Shown here: positions 16,413 through 25,222 of the stretch, piece by piece
Position numbering within the stretch: the first letter of the stretch is position 1
How the letters are laid out: every line of letters starts with the position of its first letter
Source: CAIUMH01 sp963758555
Lineage (GTDB): Bacteria; Actinomycetota; Acidimicrobiia; Acidimicrobiales; RAAP-2
DNA length: 64,000 nt
Assembly: GCA_963758555.1 (NCBI GenBank)
Contig: CAVWVW010000005.1
Span: 72,145-136,144, forward strand
Direction: 5' to 3'
Translations under genes and position numbers: made by a program
The notes under the pieces: generated by a model
What the model saw: only the letters and a program-made list of their open reading frames with translations
The model's database searches: none
What the model was told of the DNA's origin: nothing

Positions 16413-16456
16413 CGGCGTGGAGCGCGAGATCACCAGACCACAGACGGAGGAACGCA

Positions 16457-17554
16457 ATGCAGCCCATCAAAGTAGCCATCGCCGGGGTCGGGAACTGTGC
16501 CAGCTCCCTCATCCAGGGCGTGACGTACTACCGCGACGCCCAAGAGGGAGAGGTCGTCCCGGGCCTGATGCACGTGACCTTGGGCGGCTACCACGTCAGT
16601 GACCTCGAGTTCGTGACCGCCTTCGACGTCGACGCCTCCAAGGTGGGCCAGGACCTCTCGAAGGCGATGCTGGCTGGACAGAACAACACGATCCGCTTCG
16701 CCGACGTGAGCTCGCTCGGCGTCGAGGTCAAGCGCGGACCGACCCTTGACGGGCTCAACAAGTACTACCGAGAGGTCATCGAGGAGTCCCCTGCCGAGCC
16801 GGTCGACGTGGTCGCCGAGCTCAAGGCCTCGGGCGCCGAGGTCTTCGTCTCCTACCTGCCCGTCGGCTCAGAGGAGGCACAGCGCTTCTACGCACAGTGC
16901 GCGATCGATGCCGGCGTGGCCTTCGTCAACGCCATCCCGGTCTTCATCGCCTCCGACCCGACCTGGGCGCGCAAGTTCGCTGACGCCGGCGTGCCGATCG
17001 TCGGCGACGACATCAAGAGCCAGGTGGGAGCCACCATCGTCCACCGAGTCTTGACGCGGCTCTTCGAAGACCGAGGCCTCGCCCTCGACCACACCTACCA
17101 GCTCAACGTGGGCGGGAACATGGACTTCAAGAACATGCTCGACCGAGAGCGCCTCGAGTCCAAGAAGATCTCGAAGACCCAGGCGGTCACCTCCCAGATC
17201 GAGCACTCGACGATGACCGAGGACGACATCCACATCGGCCCCTCGGACCACGTGCCGTGGCTCCAGGACCGCAAGTGGGCCTTCATCCGCCTCGAGGGCC
17301 GCAACTTCGGTGACGTGCCGCTCAACATCGAGCTCAAGCTCGAGGTGTGGGATTCGCCCAACTCTGGTGGCGTGATCATCGACGCCGTGCGCTGCGCCAA
17401 GCTGGCCTTGGACCGCGGCATCGGCGGTCCGCTGCTCGGACCGAGCTCGTACTTCATGAAGTCGCCTCCGGTGCAGTACACCGACGACGTCTGCCACCAG
17501 ATGGTCGAGGCCTTCGCTGCGGGCGAGGCCAACCCGGTCTGGCCCGAGGCCTGA
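16457..17554 (+). CDS. ino1: Inositol-3-phosphate synthase
   Basis: 365 residues, the short actinobacterial form. Converts glucose 6-phosphate to myo-inositol 1-phosphate with bound NAD, feeding phosphatidylinositol and related products. NAD-binding loop GVGNCASS near the N-terminus, then FDVDASKVGQDL, DDIKSQVGATIVHR and the catalytic stretch LNVGGNMDFKNML. Start supported by GGAGG. Paired with the upstream PadR gene. Confidence 0.95.
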   Translation: MQPIKVAIAGVGNCASSLIQGVTYYRDAQEGEVVPGLMHVTLGGYHVSDLEFVTAFDVDASKVGQDLSKAMLAGQNNTIRFADVSSLGVEVKRGPTLDGLNKYYREVIEESPAEPVDVVAELKASGAEVFVSYLPVGSEEAQRFYAQCAIDAGVAFVNAIPVFIASDPTWARKFADAGVPIVGDDIKSQVGATIVHRVLTRLFEDRGLALDHTYQLNVGGNMDFKNMLDRERLESKKISKTQAVTSQIEHSTMTEDDIHIGPSDHVPWLQDRKWAFIRLEGRNFGDVPLNIELKLEVWDSPNSGGVIIDAVRCAKLALDRGIGGPLLGPSSYFMKSPPVQYTDDVCHQMVEAFAAGEANPVWPEA

Positions 17555-17557
17555 GCC

Positions 17558-18958
17558 TCAGTCGCCCTGGCGGGCGACCCACCACGCATCGAGTCGACGA
17601 CGGGCCTCCTCTTCACCGAGGGGGCCCTCGTCCATCCGGAGCTCGAGGAGGAACGAGAGCGCCTCACCCACCGCACGACCGGGGCTCAGCCCCAGCTGCT
17701 CCATGACCTGCGCACCGTCGAGGTCCGGGCGCATGGCGTCGAGCTCCTCTTGTGCTCGCAGCTCGGCGATCCGCTCTTCGAGCTCATCCATGCGGCGGCT
17801 CAACGCCTTGGCCTTCTTGGCGTTCCTCGTCGTGCAGTCGCACCGGGTCAGCTCGTTGAGCCGATCGAGGTGCTCTCCCGCGTCTCGCACGTAGCGGCGA
17901 ACCGCCTTGTCGGTCCAGCCCAAGCGATAGGTGTGGAAGCGCAGGTGGAGCTCGACCAAGGCCACGACGGTCTCGATGTCCTCGTTCGAGTACTTGAGCG
18001 CCTTCATGCGCGTCTTGGTCATGCGGGCACCCACGACCTCGTGGTGGTGGAAGCTCACCCCACCGTCGGTGATCGCTCTCGTGCGCGGCTTGCCCACGTC
18101 ATGGAAGAGCGCAGCCAGGCGCAGCAGGCGATCGGGCGAGGTCTTGTCCACCACGGCCAGGGTGTGGGCCAGGACGTCTTTGTGCTGGTGGATCGGATCT
18201 TGCTCGACCTCGAGGCCAGGCAGCTCGGGGAAGAAGTGCGCCGCCAGCCCTGTGCGCACGACGAACCACAGCCCGAGCGAGGGGATCGGCAGCATGACGA
18301 GGCGATCGAGCTCGTCGCGGATCCGCTCGGCCGAGACGATGCTGAGCCGCTCGGCCATCTCGGTGACCGCCCCCAAGAGCTCAGGAGCGGGCTCAAGCCC
18401 GAAGCGGGCCGAGAAGCGAGCCGCGCGCAGCATCCGGAGCGGGTCGTCGTCAAAGGACAGGCGCGGGTCAAGCGGTGTGCGCAGTCGGTGACCGATGAGA
18501 TCAGCCAGGCCGTCGAAGGGATCGAGCAGCTCCATGGTGGGCAGCTCGAGCGCCATGGCGTTGATCGTGAAGTCGCGTCGCGAGAGGTCGACGAGGACGT
18601 CGTCACCGAAGCTCACCTCGGGCTTGCGAGAGTCGGGGTGGTAGTGCTCGGCTCGATGGGTCGTGATCTCATAGATCCGCCCCTTGTGGGTGGCGCCGAT
18701 CGTGCCGAAGCGCTTGCCCTGGGTCCAGATGGCGTCGGCCCAGCTGCGGACCAGCGCCTCGATCTCATCGGGGCGAGCGTCGGTGGTCAGGTCAAGGTCA
18801 CTCGGGCCTGCCGGATCGACGGCTGCGTCGATGAGCGCGTCGCGCACCGAGCCCCCGACCAGGTACAGCCGATGACCAGCGTCAGCGAAGCGCTCGGCGA
18901 TCGAGCTGGTGGCTTCGACCAGGGGCTCGAAGCGCGCGGGATACTCAGCGGTCGACAC
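17558..18958 (-). CDS. pcnA: CCA tRNA nucleotidyltransferase (PcnA/Cca with HD domain)
   Basis: 466 residues. Nucleotidyltransferase head with VGGSVRDAL and catalytic acids in SDLDLTTDAR, then RRDFTINAMA and the RNA-binding neck/body (DDPLRMLRAARFSARFG). An HD domain (LFHDVGKP, FHHHEVVG) is in the C-terminal half. Adds or repairs the 3' CCA of tRNAs; HD forms also carry phosphatase activity in some species. GTG 18958 follows TAGCGT by six bases, a leaderless start. Divergent from the DUF6049 gene, as in mycobacteria, but without the intervening NUDIX gene. Confidence 0.95.
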   Translation of the reverse strand: MSTAEYPARFEPLVEATSSIAERFADAGHRLYLVGGSVRDALIDAAVDPAGPSDLDLTTDARPDEIEALVRSWADAIWTQGKRFGTIGATHKGRIYEITTHRAEHYHPDSRKPEVSFGDDVLVDLSRRDFTINAMALELPTMELLDPFDGLADLIGHRLRTPLDPRLSFDDDPLRMLRAARFSARFGLEPAPELLGAVTEMAERLSIVSAERIRDELDRLVMLPIPSLGLWFVVRTGLAAHFFPELPGLEVEQDPIHQHKDVLAHTLAVVDKTSPDRLLRLAALFHDVGKPRTRAITDGGVSFHHHEVVGARMTKTRMKALKYSNEDIETVVALVELHLRFHTYRLGWTDKAVRRYVRDAGEHLDRLNELTRCDCTTRNAKKAKALSRRMDELEERIAELRAQEELDAMRPDLDGAQVMEQLGLSPGRAVGEALSFLLELRMDEGPLGEEEARRRLDAWWVARQGD

Positions 18959-18970
18959 CCGCTCACGCTA
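18959..18970 (-). promoter_or_regulatory. Leaderless -10 element before pcnA
   Basis: TAGCGT (18970-18965, minus strand), six bases, GTG 18958. Faces an identical element for the divergent gene. Confidence 0.6.
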
Positions 18971-18999
18971 CTTCCCCGGGTCTCGTGGACCACACCGTC

Positions 19000-19011
19000 T
19001 AGCGTGGCTCT
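19000..19011 (+). promoter_or_regulatory. Leaderless -10 element before the DUF6049 gene
   Basis: TAGCGT at 19000-19005, six bases, GTG 19012. The same hexamer and spacing as the divergent pcnA element 29 bp away. Confidence 0.6.
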
Positions 19012-21009
19012 GTGAGGTCGAGGCTGACTGCGACACTTCTCACCGTCGTCGCCACGGCGCTCGTCGTGCTGGCTCCGACCCTTCCGGTCGCCGTCGGTGC
19101 CACGACCGCTCCCACGGTGACGCTCACGGGCCAGACCAACGCCGTCGTGGCCTCGCCCACCGGCCAATCGCCCTTCACCCTCTCCTTTGCCGTCCACGGC
19201 TCCGCGGACAGCGTGAGCATCGGGACCACCCTCTACAGCCGGCTCACCACCCGATCAGGGCTGGAGGCCGCGCTGTCGAAGCCAGGCCCTTCCCAGATGC
19301 TCGATCAGACCAAGGCCCTTCCCTTCTCGTGCCTGCCCGCATCGCCCCACGGCGGAGCGGCGCTCTCGATCGACGTCATCACCACGTCAGCGACGGCGCC
19401 CACGCTGGCGGGGGGCTGCACGGGCTCCGCGCCGGCGCCCACGCTCGATCTGCACTGCGTGGTGGGCGACGGCTCGTGCAACGGGGTCTATCCGCTGGCG
19501 ATCACCGTCGAGTCCTCGGGCCAGACGGTCTCGACGATGGTCACCCTGCTCACCTTCACCGAGCAGAGCGCGCAGGTGCCGCTCAGGGTCTCGACCGTGC
19601 TCAAGCTCAGCCCTTCCTCGTTGAGCGACACCGCCACGGCGGGCGCAGCCAAGGCGCTGGTGCGCGCCAGCACCGTCCCGCTCGACCTCGCCATCGCTCC
19701 GAAGCTCATCCAGCGCCTGGAGGCGACCACCACCGGGCGGGCGTCGCTGGCCTCGCTGGTAGGGAGCGTGGCGACCTCCCCACCGACCAGAGAGGTCTTG
19801 GCGTCTCCCTACGTCTCGGTGGACCCGGGCGTGCTCGCCGCCTCAGGGCTCTCAAGCCAGCTCAGCGCGCAGCTCCGGCGAGGTGGAGCCATCTTGCGCA
19901 CCGCCAACCTGGCACCCACCAACACCTCGACCTGGGTGGCCACCTCTCCCGTGACCGCCTCGACGACCCCGCTCCTGGCCTCCGCAGGGCTCAGCCACCT
20001 GATCATCCCTGACAGCTCGCTGGCTCAGCCCACCGACACCTCGCTCTACTGGGGCCAGCCCTTCAGCGTCGATCCCGGCGCGGCCAACGTCAGCGCGATG
20101 GCTGCAGACGGGATGCTCGCCCAGGAGGCCAGCTCCGACACGGTGCTCGGCGCCATGCGGCTGCTCGGCGACCTCGCCTTCTTGCACTTCGAGCGCCCGA
20201 GCTTGAGCTCGCCGCAGGGCGTCGTGATCGAGCCGAGCGCGACGACCTCCTCGCTCCCGTTCCTCAACGCCTTGCTGGGCGGACTCGAAGCGAACCCGGT
20301 CCTCGCTCCCACCACCCTGACGGGCTTGTTCTCCCAGGTGAGCTCCGGCGCCAACGGCGCACCGACGTCACGCAAGCTGGCCGACTCATCGAGCTCGCAG
20401 CCCTGGAGCCCCGCTCAGCAGACCACGCTGACCACCACCCAGGAGCGCCGCGACGCCTTCGCCTCTGCGGTGCCCGCCACCACGCCGATCCTCCAAGAGC
20501 TCGACGACCAGCTGCTCGGCGCAGAGGCCGACACGCTGACTTCAGGCCAGCGCAGCTTCGCGCTCGGCGCGACCGCCGGCACGCTCGATCATCAGATCTC
20601 CCAGATCTCGATCAGCGGCAACGACATCACCATCACCGCCCTGCGCAGCTCGATACCGATCACGCTCACCTCACAGACGGGCTACCCGGTCAAGGGCATC
20701 TTGCGGCTGACGAGTGCCCACATCGACTTCCCGCAGGGCTCCACCTTCCATGAGGTCCTGTCGCGCCCCACCCAGTCGCTGCGCATCGGGGTCAACGCCG
20801 TCACCACGGGTGACCTGCCGCTCTACGCCACCTTGCGCACGCCCTCGGGCAGCCTGGTGCTCGCGCACCAGCGCATCATCGTCCACGCCACCCACACCTC
20901 GGTGGTGGCGATCTTCTTGACCATCGGGGCGTTCATCGTGCTCTTGGTGTGGTGGCTGAGGACCTGGTGGCGCAAGCCCCCACGCTCTCGACGCCGGGCA
21001 GCCGCATGA
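19012..21009 (+). CDS. DUF6049-like secreted/membrane-anchored protein upstream of murJ
   Basis: 665 residues. A signal peptide (1-29: basic start, LTATLLTVVATALVVLAP, cleavage near VGA-TT) exports a large Ser/Thr/Ala-rich domain. It ends with one membrane helix (VVAIFLTIGAFIVLLVWW) and a basic tail, so most of it lies outside the membrane. Sequence similarity to characterised families is weak; the assignment rests on layout and on position directly before murJ, like mycobacterial Rv3909. It overlaps the murJ start (ATGA), so the products are made together and may act on lipid II export. Function unknown. Confidence 0.7.
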   Translation: MRSRLTATLLTVVATALVVLAPTLPVAVGATTAPTVTLTGQTNAVVASPTGQSPFTLSFAVHGSADSVSIGTTLYSRLTTRSGLEAALSKPGPSQMLDQTKALPFSCLPASPHGGAALSIDVITTSATAPTLAGGCTGSAPAPTLDLHCVVGDGSCNGVYPLAITVESSGQTVSTMVTLLTFTEQSAQVPLRVSTVLKLSPSSLSDTATAGAAKALVRASTVPLDLAIAPKLIQRLEATTTGRASLASLVGSVATSPPTREVLASPYVSVDPGVLAASGLSSQLSAQLRRGGAILRTANLAPTNTSTWVATSPVTASTTPLLASAGLSHLIIPDSSLAQPTDTSLYWGQPFSVDPGAANVSAMAADGMLAQEASSDTVLGAMRLLGDLAFLHFERPSLSSPQGVVIEPSATTSSLPFLNALLGGLEANPVLAPTTLTGLFSQVSSGANGAPTSRKLADSSSSQPWSPAQQTTLTTTQERRDAFASAVPATTPILQELDDQLLGAEADTLTSGQRSFALGATAGTLDHQISQISISGNDITITALRSSIPITLTSQTGYPVKGILRLTSAHIDFPQGSTFHEVLSRPTQSLRIGVNAVTTGDLPLYATLRTPSGSLVLAHQRIIVHATHTSVVAIFLTIGAFIVLLVWWLRTWWRKPPRSRRRAAA

Positions 21010-22613
21010 GCCAAGCCCCGACCGGGGGCCTCCGGCGCTCCATCGGATCCATGGCGGCTGGTACCGCGGCGAGCCGGGCCACCGGCGTGCTTCGGATCCT
21101 GGTCCTCGTCTACGTGCTGGCGTTCACGCCCCTGGCCGACGCCTACAACCTGGCCAACACCATCCCGAACATGCTCTACGACGTCGTCCTGGGTGGCGTC
21201 CTGGGTGCCACCTTCATCCCCGTCTTCATCGAGCGCCTGGCCAAGCACAGCGAGCGAGACGCATGGCGCTCGATCTCTGCGGTCGTCACCATGGCCGTCT
21301 CGGTGCTCCTGGTCTCCACCGTGGTCGTCTTCGCCGCTGCTCCGTGGATCATCGACGCGTTCACCGTCTACACGCATCACACGGCTCGCAACCCTCACCA
21401 GCTGGCCACCGAGCGCGCCGTGGCGACCACGCTGCTCCGCTGGTTCGCACCTCAGATCTTCCTCTACGGCCTGCTCTCGATCGGGGCGGCCCTCCTCAAC
21501 ATCCGGCGCAAGTTCGGCGCCCCCATGTGGGTGCCCGTCGCCAACAACATCGTGGTCATCATCGTGCTGCTGATCTTCGCTGCGGTGGCGCCGCACTTCA
21601 CGCTCCACAGCGTCTCGCTCTCCCCCGGCCAGATGGCGATCTTGGGGGCGGGCACCACCTTGGGCGTCTTGGTCCAGGCGATCCTGCTCTCCCCCTCGCT
21701 GGCTCGAGCACAGCTCGGTCGGCTCCGGTGGCGCTTCGACCTCAAGGATGAGGCGGTGCGCGCCGTGGGTCGGCTGGGCTCGTGGACCTTCGGCTTCGTC
21801 ATCCTCAACCAGATCGCCCTCTACGTGGTGGTGACCTTGGCCTTCGGGTCGGGCGGCGAGGCCCCGCTCTCGTCGTACACCTACGCCTACGCCTTCATGT
21901 TGATGCCCTACGCGGTGGTCACCGTCTCGGTGATGACCGCCGTCACGCCCGATCTGAGCCACCACCACACCACGGGAGACCTCAGGGCCTTCGTCGCGCG
22001 CTTCGGCACGGGGCTGCGAGCGATGCTGGCGATCATCATCCCCTCAGCGGTCGCCATGTTCGTGCTCGCGCGTCCCCTCATCGCGGTGCTCCTCGGTCAC
22101 GGCCACGCCGACCCAGCCCAGACGCTCCAGACGGGCACCGCCTTGGCCGAGCTGTCACTCGGTCTGGTGGGCTTCACCGTCTTCCAGTACGTCGTGCGAG
22201 CGCTCCAAGCTCGCCAGGAGGCCAAGACCGCCTTCTGGCTCTACTTGGGCGAGAACGTGATCAACGTGGTGCTGGCTCTGGTGCTCGTCCACCCCTTGGG
22301 CCTGGCCGGGGTGATGCTCAGCATCTCGATCGCCTACGACGTCGCCGCGGTCGCCGGGCTCCTGGTCCTGCTCAACCGGCTCGGGCACCTCGGCACGCCC
22401 GGGTGCTTCAGGCCACTCGGACGCGTGGTGGCCGCCTCAGCCGTGATGGGTGTGGTGGTCTTGGTCATCTCGAACCTCTCCGGTGCGCTCTCGGGTCCCG
22501 CCCTCTACGCACGCGTCGTGGCCTCCTTGGTCCTCGGCGGTGGCGCCTACCTCGCCACGGTCGCGCTCTTGGGCCGTCGCTCGGTGAACCAGAGACCAAC
22601 TCTGCAAGACTGA
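21006..22613 (+). CDS. murJ: Lipid II flippase MurJ
   Basis: 535 residues from the ATG overlapping the upstream stop. About 14 hydrophobic segments in MviN/MurJ arrangement: GTAASRATGVLRILVLVYVLAF, NLANTIPNMLYDVVLGGVLGATFIPVF, then LNIRRKFGAPMWVPVANNIVVI. It flips the peptidoglycan precursor lipid II across the membrane. No cytoplasmic pseudokinase extension as in mycobacterial MviN, so FhaA regulation through that domain is not expected. Coupled with the DUF6049 gene. Confidence 0.92.
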   Translation: MSQAPTGGLRRSIGSMAAGTAASRATGVLRILVLVYVLAFTPLADAYNLANTIPNMLYDVVLGGVLGATFIPVFIERLAKHSERDAWRSISAVVTMAVSVLLVSTVVVFAAAPWIIDAFTVYTHHTARNPHQLATERAVATTLLRWFAPQIFLYGLLSIGAALLNIRRKFGAPMWVPVANNIVVIIVLLIFAAVAPHFTLHSVSLSPGQMAILGAGTTLGVLVQAILLSPSLARAQLGRLRWRFDLKDEAVRAVGRLGSWTFGFVILNQIALYVVVTLAFGSGGEAPLSSYTYAYAFMLMPYAVVTVSVMTAVTPDLSHHHTTGDLRAFVARFGTGLRAMLAIIIPSAVAMFVLARPLIAVLLGHGHADPAQTLQTGTALAELSLGLVGFTVFQYVVRALQARQEAKTAFWLYLGENVINVVLALVLVHPLGLAGVMLSISIAYDVAAVAGLLVLLNRLGHLGTPGCFRPLGRVVAASAVMGVVVLVISNLSGALSGPALYARVVASLVLGGGAYLATVALLGRRSVNQRPTLQD

Positions 22614-22641
22614 GAGACGCTCGCAACCCAAGGAGGGGCTC

Positions 22642-23472
22642 GTGGCCGAAGTCCGCATCATCACCGACAGCGCCGCTGACCTGCCCAGTGAGGTCGTCAC
22701 GCGCTTAGGTGTGGTGGTCGTCCCCCTCACCATCCGCTTCGGCGCCGAGGAGTTCGACGACCTCTCCCCCGCTGACTTCTGGGCACGCTGCAAGAGCTCG
22801 ACCACCCTGCCTGAGACCGCCGCGCCGTCGCCCGGCGCCTTCGCCGAGGCCTTTGAGAAGGCGCGAAGCGACGGGGCCGAAGGGGTGATCTGCATCACGC
22901 TGTCCTCGGAGCTCTCCGCCACCTACCAGTCGGCCAAGACAGCGGCCGAATCCGTCGCTCCCTACCCGGTGACCGTCATCGACAGCCGGGCGGTGACCAT
23001 GGCCGAGGGCCTCTTGGTCATCGAGGCAGCCGAAGCAGCCGGCCGAGGCGCCAGCTACGCCGAGGTGGCTGCCCTCGCTCGAGACACCGTCGATCGCCTT
23101 GGTCTCGTCGGCGTCCTCGACACCTTGGAGCACCTGAAGAAGGGCGGCCGGATCGGCTCCGCGCAGGCGCTGCTCGGCTCGATGCTGGCCATCAAGCCCC
23201 TGCTCACGCTCAAAGACGGCAAGGTCGCAGAGGAGGGGCGCCAGCGCACGAGGGCCAAGGCGCTCGATCACGCGGCCAAGATCGCTCGCGAGACCGCTCC
23301 GTTCGCACGGCTGGCCGTGGCCCACGGGGCAGCCGAGGACCTCGACGTGCTGCTCGGCAAGATCGAGGGCCTCGAGACCGACGTCCCGGTGGTGATCGCC
23401 GACATCGGCTCGGTCGTCGGGACCCACGGAGGTCCCGGAATCGTGGGCATCTGCTGGATCCGTCGGGCCTGA
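22642..23472 (+). CDS. DegV family fatty-acid-binding protein
   Basis: 276 residues. Starts VRIITDSAADLPSEV, with ICITLSSELSATYQSA, VIDSRAVTMAEGLLVIEAA and LKKGGRIGSAQALLGSMLAIKPLL, all DegV/FakB signatures. FakB-type proteins hold a fatty acid for phosphorylation by FakA; no fakA is in the window. GTG start with AAGGAGGGG. It stands where mycobacteria have sigM between murJ and trxB. Confidence 0.88.
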   Translation: MAEVRIITDSAADLPSEVVTRLGVVVVPLTIRFGAEEFDDLSPADFWARCKSSTTLPETAAPSPGAFAEAFEKARSDGAEGVICITLSSELSATYQSAKTAAESVAPYPVTVIDSRAVTMAEGLLVIEAAEAAGRGASYAEVAALARDTVDRLGLVGVLDTLEHLKKGGRIGSAQALLGSMLAIKPLLTLKDGKVAEEGRQRTRAKALDHAAKIARETAPFARLAVAHGAAEDLDVLLGKIEGLETDVPVVIADIGSVVGTHGGPGIVGICWIRRA

Positions 23473-23508
23473 TCAGCCCTGCCAAACGACTAAGTTCCAC
23501 ACCCAGAC

Positions 23509-23838
23509 ATGGCAGACGAACCCACCCCCCAGACCGGCTCGTTCGATGAGTGGCCGTCGAAGGCGGCCGATCTCGTCGATCTCGTCGTCGACACCATCCG
23601 TGACCGGATCATCCGGCCTGTCATCCTCGTCGGCCGCACCATCGTCTTCGGCTTGCTCATCGCGGCGCTCGTGGTGGTCGTCGCCGTCGTGGTCGCCGTG
23701 GCCGTGCTCCGACTGCTCGACGTCTACGCCTTTGCCAACCACGTCTGGGCGTCCTACGCCGTGCTGAGCGTGGCCTTCACCATCGTCGGTCTGGTGGCAT
23801 GGTCCAAGCGGACCGGCCCGACTGACGCCGAGTCCTGA
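23509..23838 (+). CDS. Small two-helix membrane protein, unknown function
   Basis: 109 residues. A short acidic N-terminal region and an amphipathic stretch (DLVDLVVDTIRDRII) lead into two membrane helices, LLIAALVVVVAVVVAVAVL and ASYAVLSVAFTIVGLVAW, with a short charged tail. No family recognised. It lies nine bases before trxB in the same direction, so it is probably co-transcribed with it. A TAAGTT 12 bases before its ATG could be its -10 box. Confidence 0.65.
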   Translation: MADEPTPQTGSFDEWPSKAADLVDLVVDTIRDRIIRPVILVGRTIVFGLLIAALVVVVAVVVAVAVLRLLDVYAFANHVWASYAVLSVAFTIVGLVAWSKRTGPTDAES

Positions 23839-23846
23839 GGAACCCC

Positions 23847-24803
23847 ATGCCCACCTCCACCAAGGTCCTGATCGTCGGATCCGGTCCGGCCGGTCTCACC
23901 GCCGCGATCTACGCGGCGCGCGCCCAGCTCGAGCCCATCATCATCGAAGGCGAGCCCTCCTCCACCTCCGATCAGCCAGGCGGCCAGCTCATGTTGACCA
24001 CCGAGGTCGAGAACTTCCCCGGCTTCCGCGATGGGATCACCGGGCCAGAGCTGATGGTCGAGATGCGCGCCCAGGCAGAGCGCTTCGGGGCCACCTTGCA
24101 GGTGGCCAAGGTCCGAAAGCTCGACCTCGAGGAGCGGCCCTTCAAGGCTTGGGTTGACCACGAAACCGGTGATCCTGACATCTTGGCTGACACCATCATC
24201 ATCGCCACCGGCGCGGTGGCCCTGATGCTGGGCGTCCCAGGCGAGGACCGGCTGCTCGGCCACGGCCTCTCAGCGTGCGCCACGTGTGACGGCTTCTTCT
24301 TCCGAGAGCAGAAGGTCGTGGTCGTCGGGGGTGGCGACACGGCCCTCGAAGAGGCCCTGTTCCTCACCCGCTTCGCGTCCTCGGTCACCATCGTGCACCG
24401 CCGTGACGAGCTCCGAGCGTCGAAGATCATGCAGGAGCGCGCCCTGGCCAACGAGAAGATCTCCTTCCACTGGAACGCTCGGATCACCGAGATCGTGGGC
24501 GACGCCAAGGTCAGCGGCGTCCGCCTGGAGGACACCGTCACCGGGGAGGAGAGCGTGCTCGAGACCGATGGGGTCTTCATCGCCATCGGGCACCAGCCGG
24601 CCACGGCCCTCTTCGTCGACCAGCTGAAGCTCAAGCCCAACGGGTACCTCGAGGTGCACGAGGGCTCGAAGACGTCGATCCCCGGCGTCTTCGCCTGCGG
24701 CGACGTCCAAGACGACACCTACCGCCAGGCCATCACCGCCGCCGGCTCTGGCTGCATGGCCGCCATCGACGCCGAGCGCTTCTTAGAGGCAGAGGGCTCG
24801 TAA
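23847..24803 (+). CDS. trxB: Thioredoxin reductase
   Basis: 318 residues, the low-molecular-weight bacterial form. FAD-binding GSGPAGLTAAIYAARA at about 11-26, redox pair Cys144 and Cys147 in CATC, NADPH-binding GGGDTALEEALFL and the second FAD motif GVFACGDVQDDTYRQAITAAGSGC. Passes electrons from NADPH to TrxA, encoded next. A hairpin and a separate -10 box lie between the two genes, so trxA can also be made alone. Confidence 0.96.
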   Translation: MPTSTKVLIVGSGPAGLTAAIYAARAQLEPIIIEGEPSSTSDQPGGQLMLTTEVENFPGFRDGITGPELMVEMRAQAERFGATLQVAKVRKLDLEERPFKAWVDHETGDPDILADTIIIATGAVALMLGVPGEDRLLGHGLSACATCDGFFFREQKVVVVGGGDTALEEALFLTRFASSVTIVHRRDELRASKIMQERALANEKISFHWNARITEIVGDAKVSGVRLEDTVTGEESVLETDGVFIAIGHQPATALFVDQLKLKPNGYLEVHEGSKTSIPGVFACGDVQDDTYRQAITAAGSGCMAAIDAERFLEAEGS

Positions 24804-24810
24804 CGACCAT

Positions 24811-24830
24811 CCTGGTGCCGGGGCACCGGG
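24811..24830 (+). terminator. Hairpin between trxB and trxA
   Basis: A 9-bp stem (24811-24819 with 24822-24830, one G-T wobble) with a very tight loop, eight bases past the trxB stop. May end or attenuate the upstream transcript. Confidence 0.45.
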
Positions 24831-24847
24831 AATGAAGCCTGGTCTCC

Positions 24848-24853
24848 TAGGGT
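24848..24853 (+). promoter_or_regulatory. Candidate -10 box for trxA
   Basis: TAGGGT, 40 bases before the trxA ATG, giving a leader of about 33 nt with a GAGG ribosome binding site. Confidence 0.4.
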
Positions 24854-24892
24854 TACACCAAGGGCACAAACCGAGAGATCCGAGGAATCCCA

Positions 24893-25222
24893 ATGAGTGA
24901 GAACATCACCACACTGACCGACGCAACCTTCGACGAGGCAGTGTCGAGCTCGGACGTACCCGTCCTGGTCGACTTCTGGGCCGAGTGGTGCGGGCCCTGC
25001 AAGGTGATCGCCCCCATCCTCGAAGAGATCGCCGCCGAACAGGCGGGCCGCGTGAAGATCGCCAAGATCAACATCGACGACAACTTGGACGTGACCAGGC
25101 GTTTTGAGGTCATGAGCATCCCTACGCTGCTGCTCTTCAAGGACGGCGAGCAGGTCCAGCGCCTCATCGGCGCCAAGCCCAAGGGCCAGCTGCTCCAGGA
25201 GATCAGCGCCCATCTCGCATGA
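24893..25222 (+). CDS. trxA: Thioredoxin
   Basis: 109 residues with the classic active site WCGPC (Cys33, Cys36) in LVDFWAEWCGPCKVIAP, plus cis-Pro in SIPTLLLFKDG. General cytoplasmic disulfide reductant, likely donor to Bcp. Its stop overlaps the cwlM start (ATGA), the same coupling as in mycobacteria. Confidence 0.97.
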   Translation: MSENITTLTDATFDEAVSSSDVPVLVDFWAEWCGPCKVIAPILEEIAAEQAGRVKIAKINIDDNLDVTRRFEVMSIPTLLLFKDGEQVQRLIGAKPKGQLLQEISAHLA

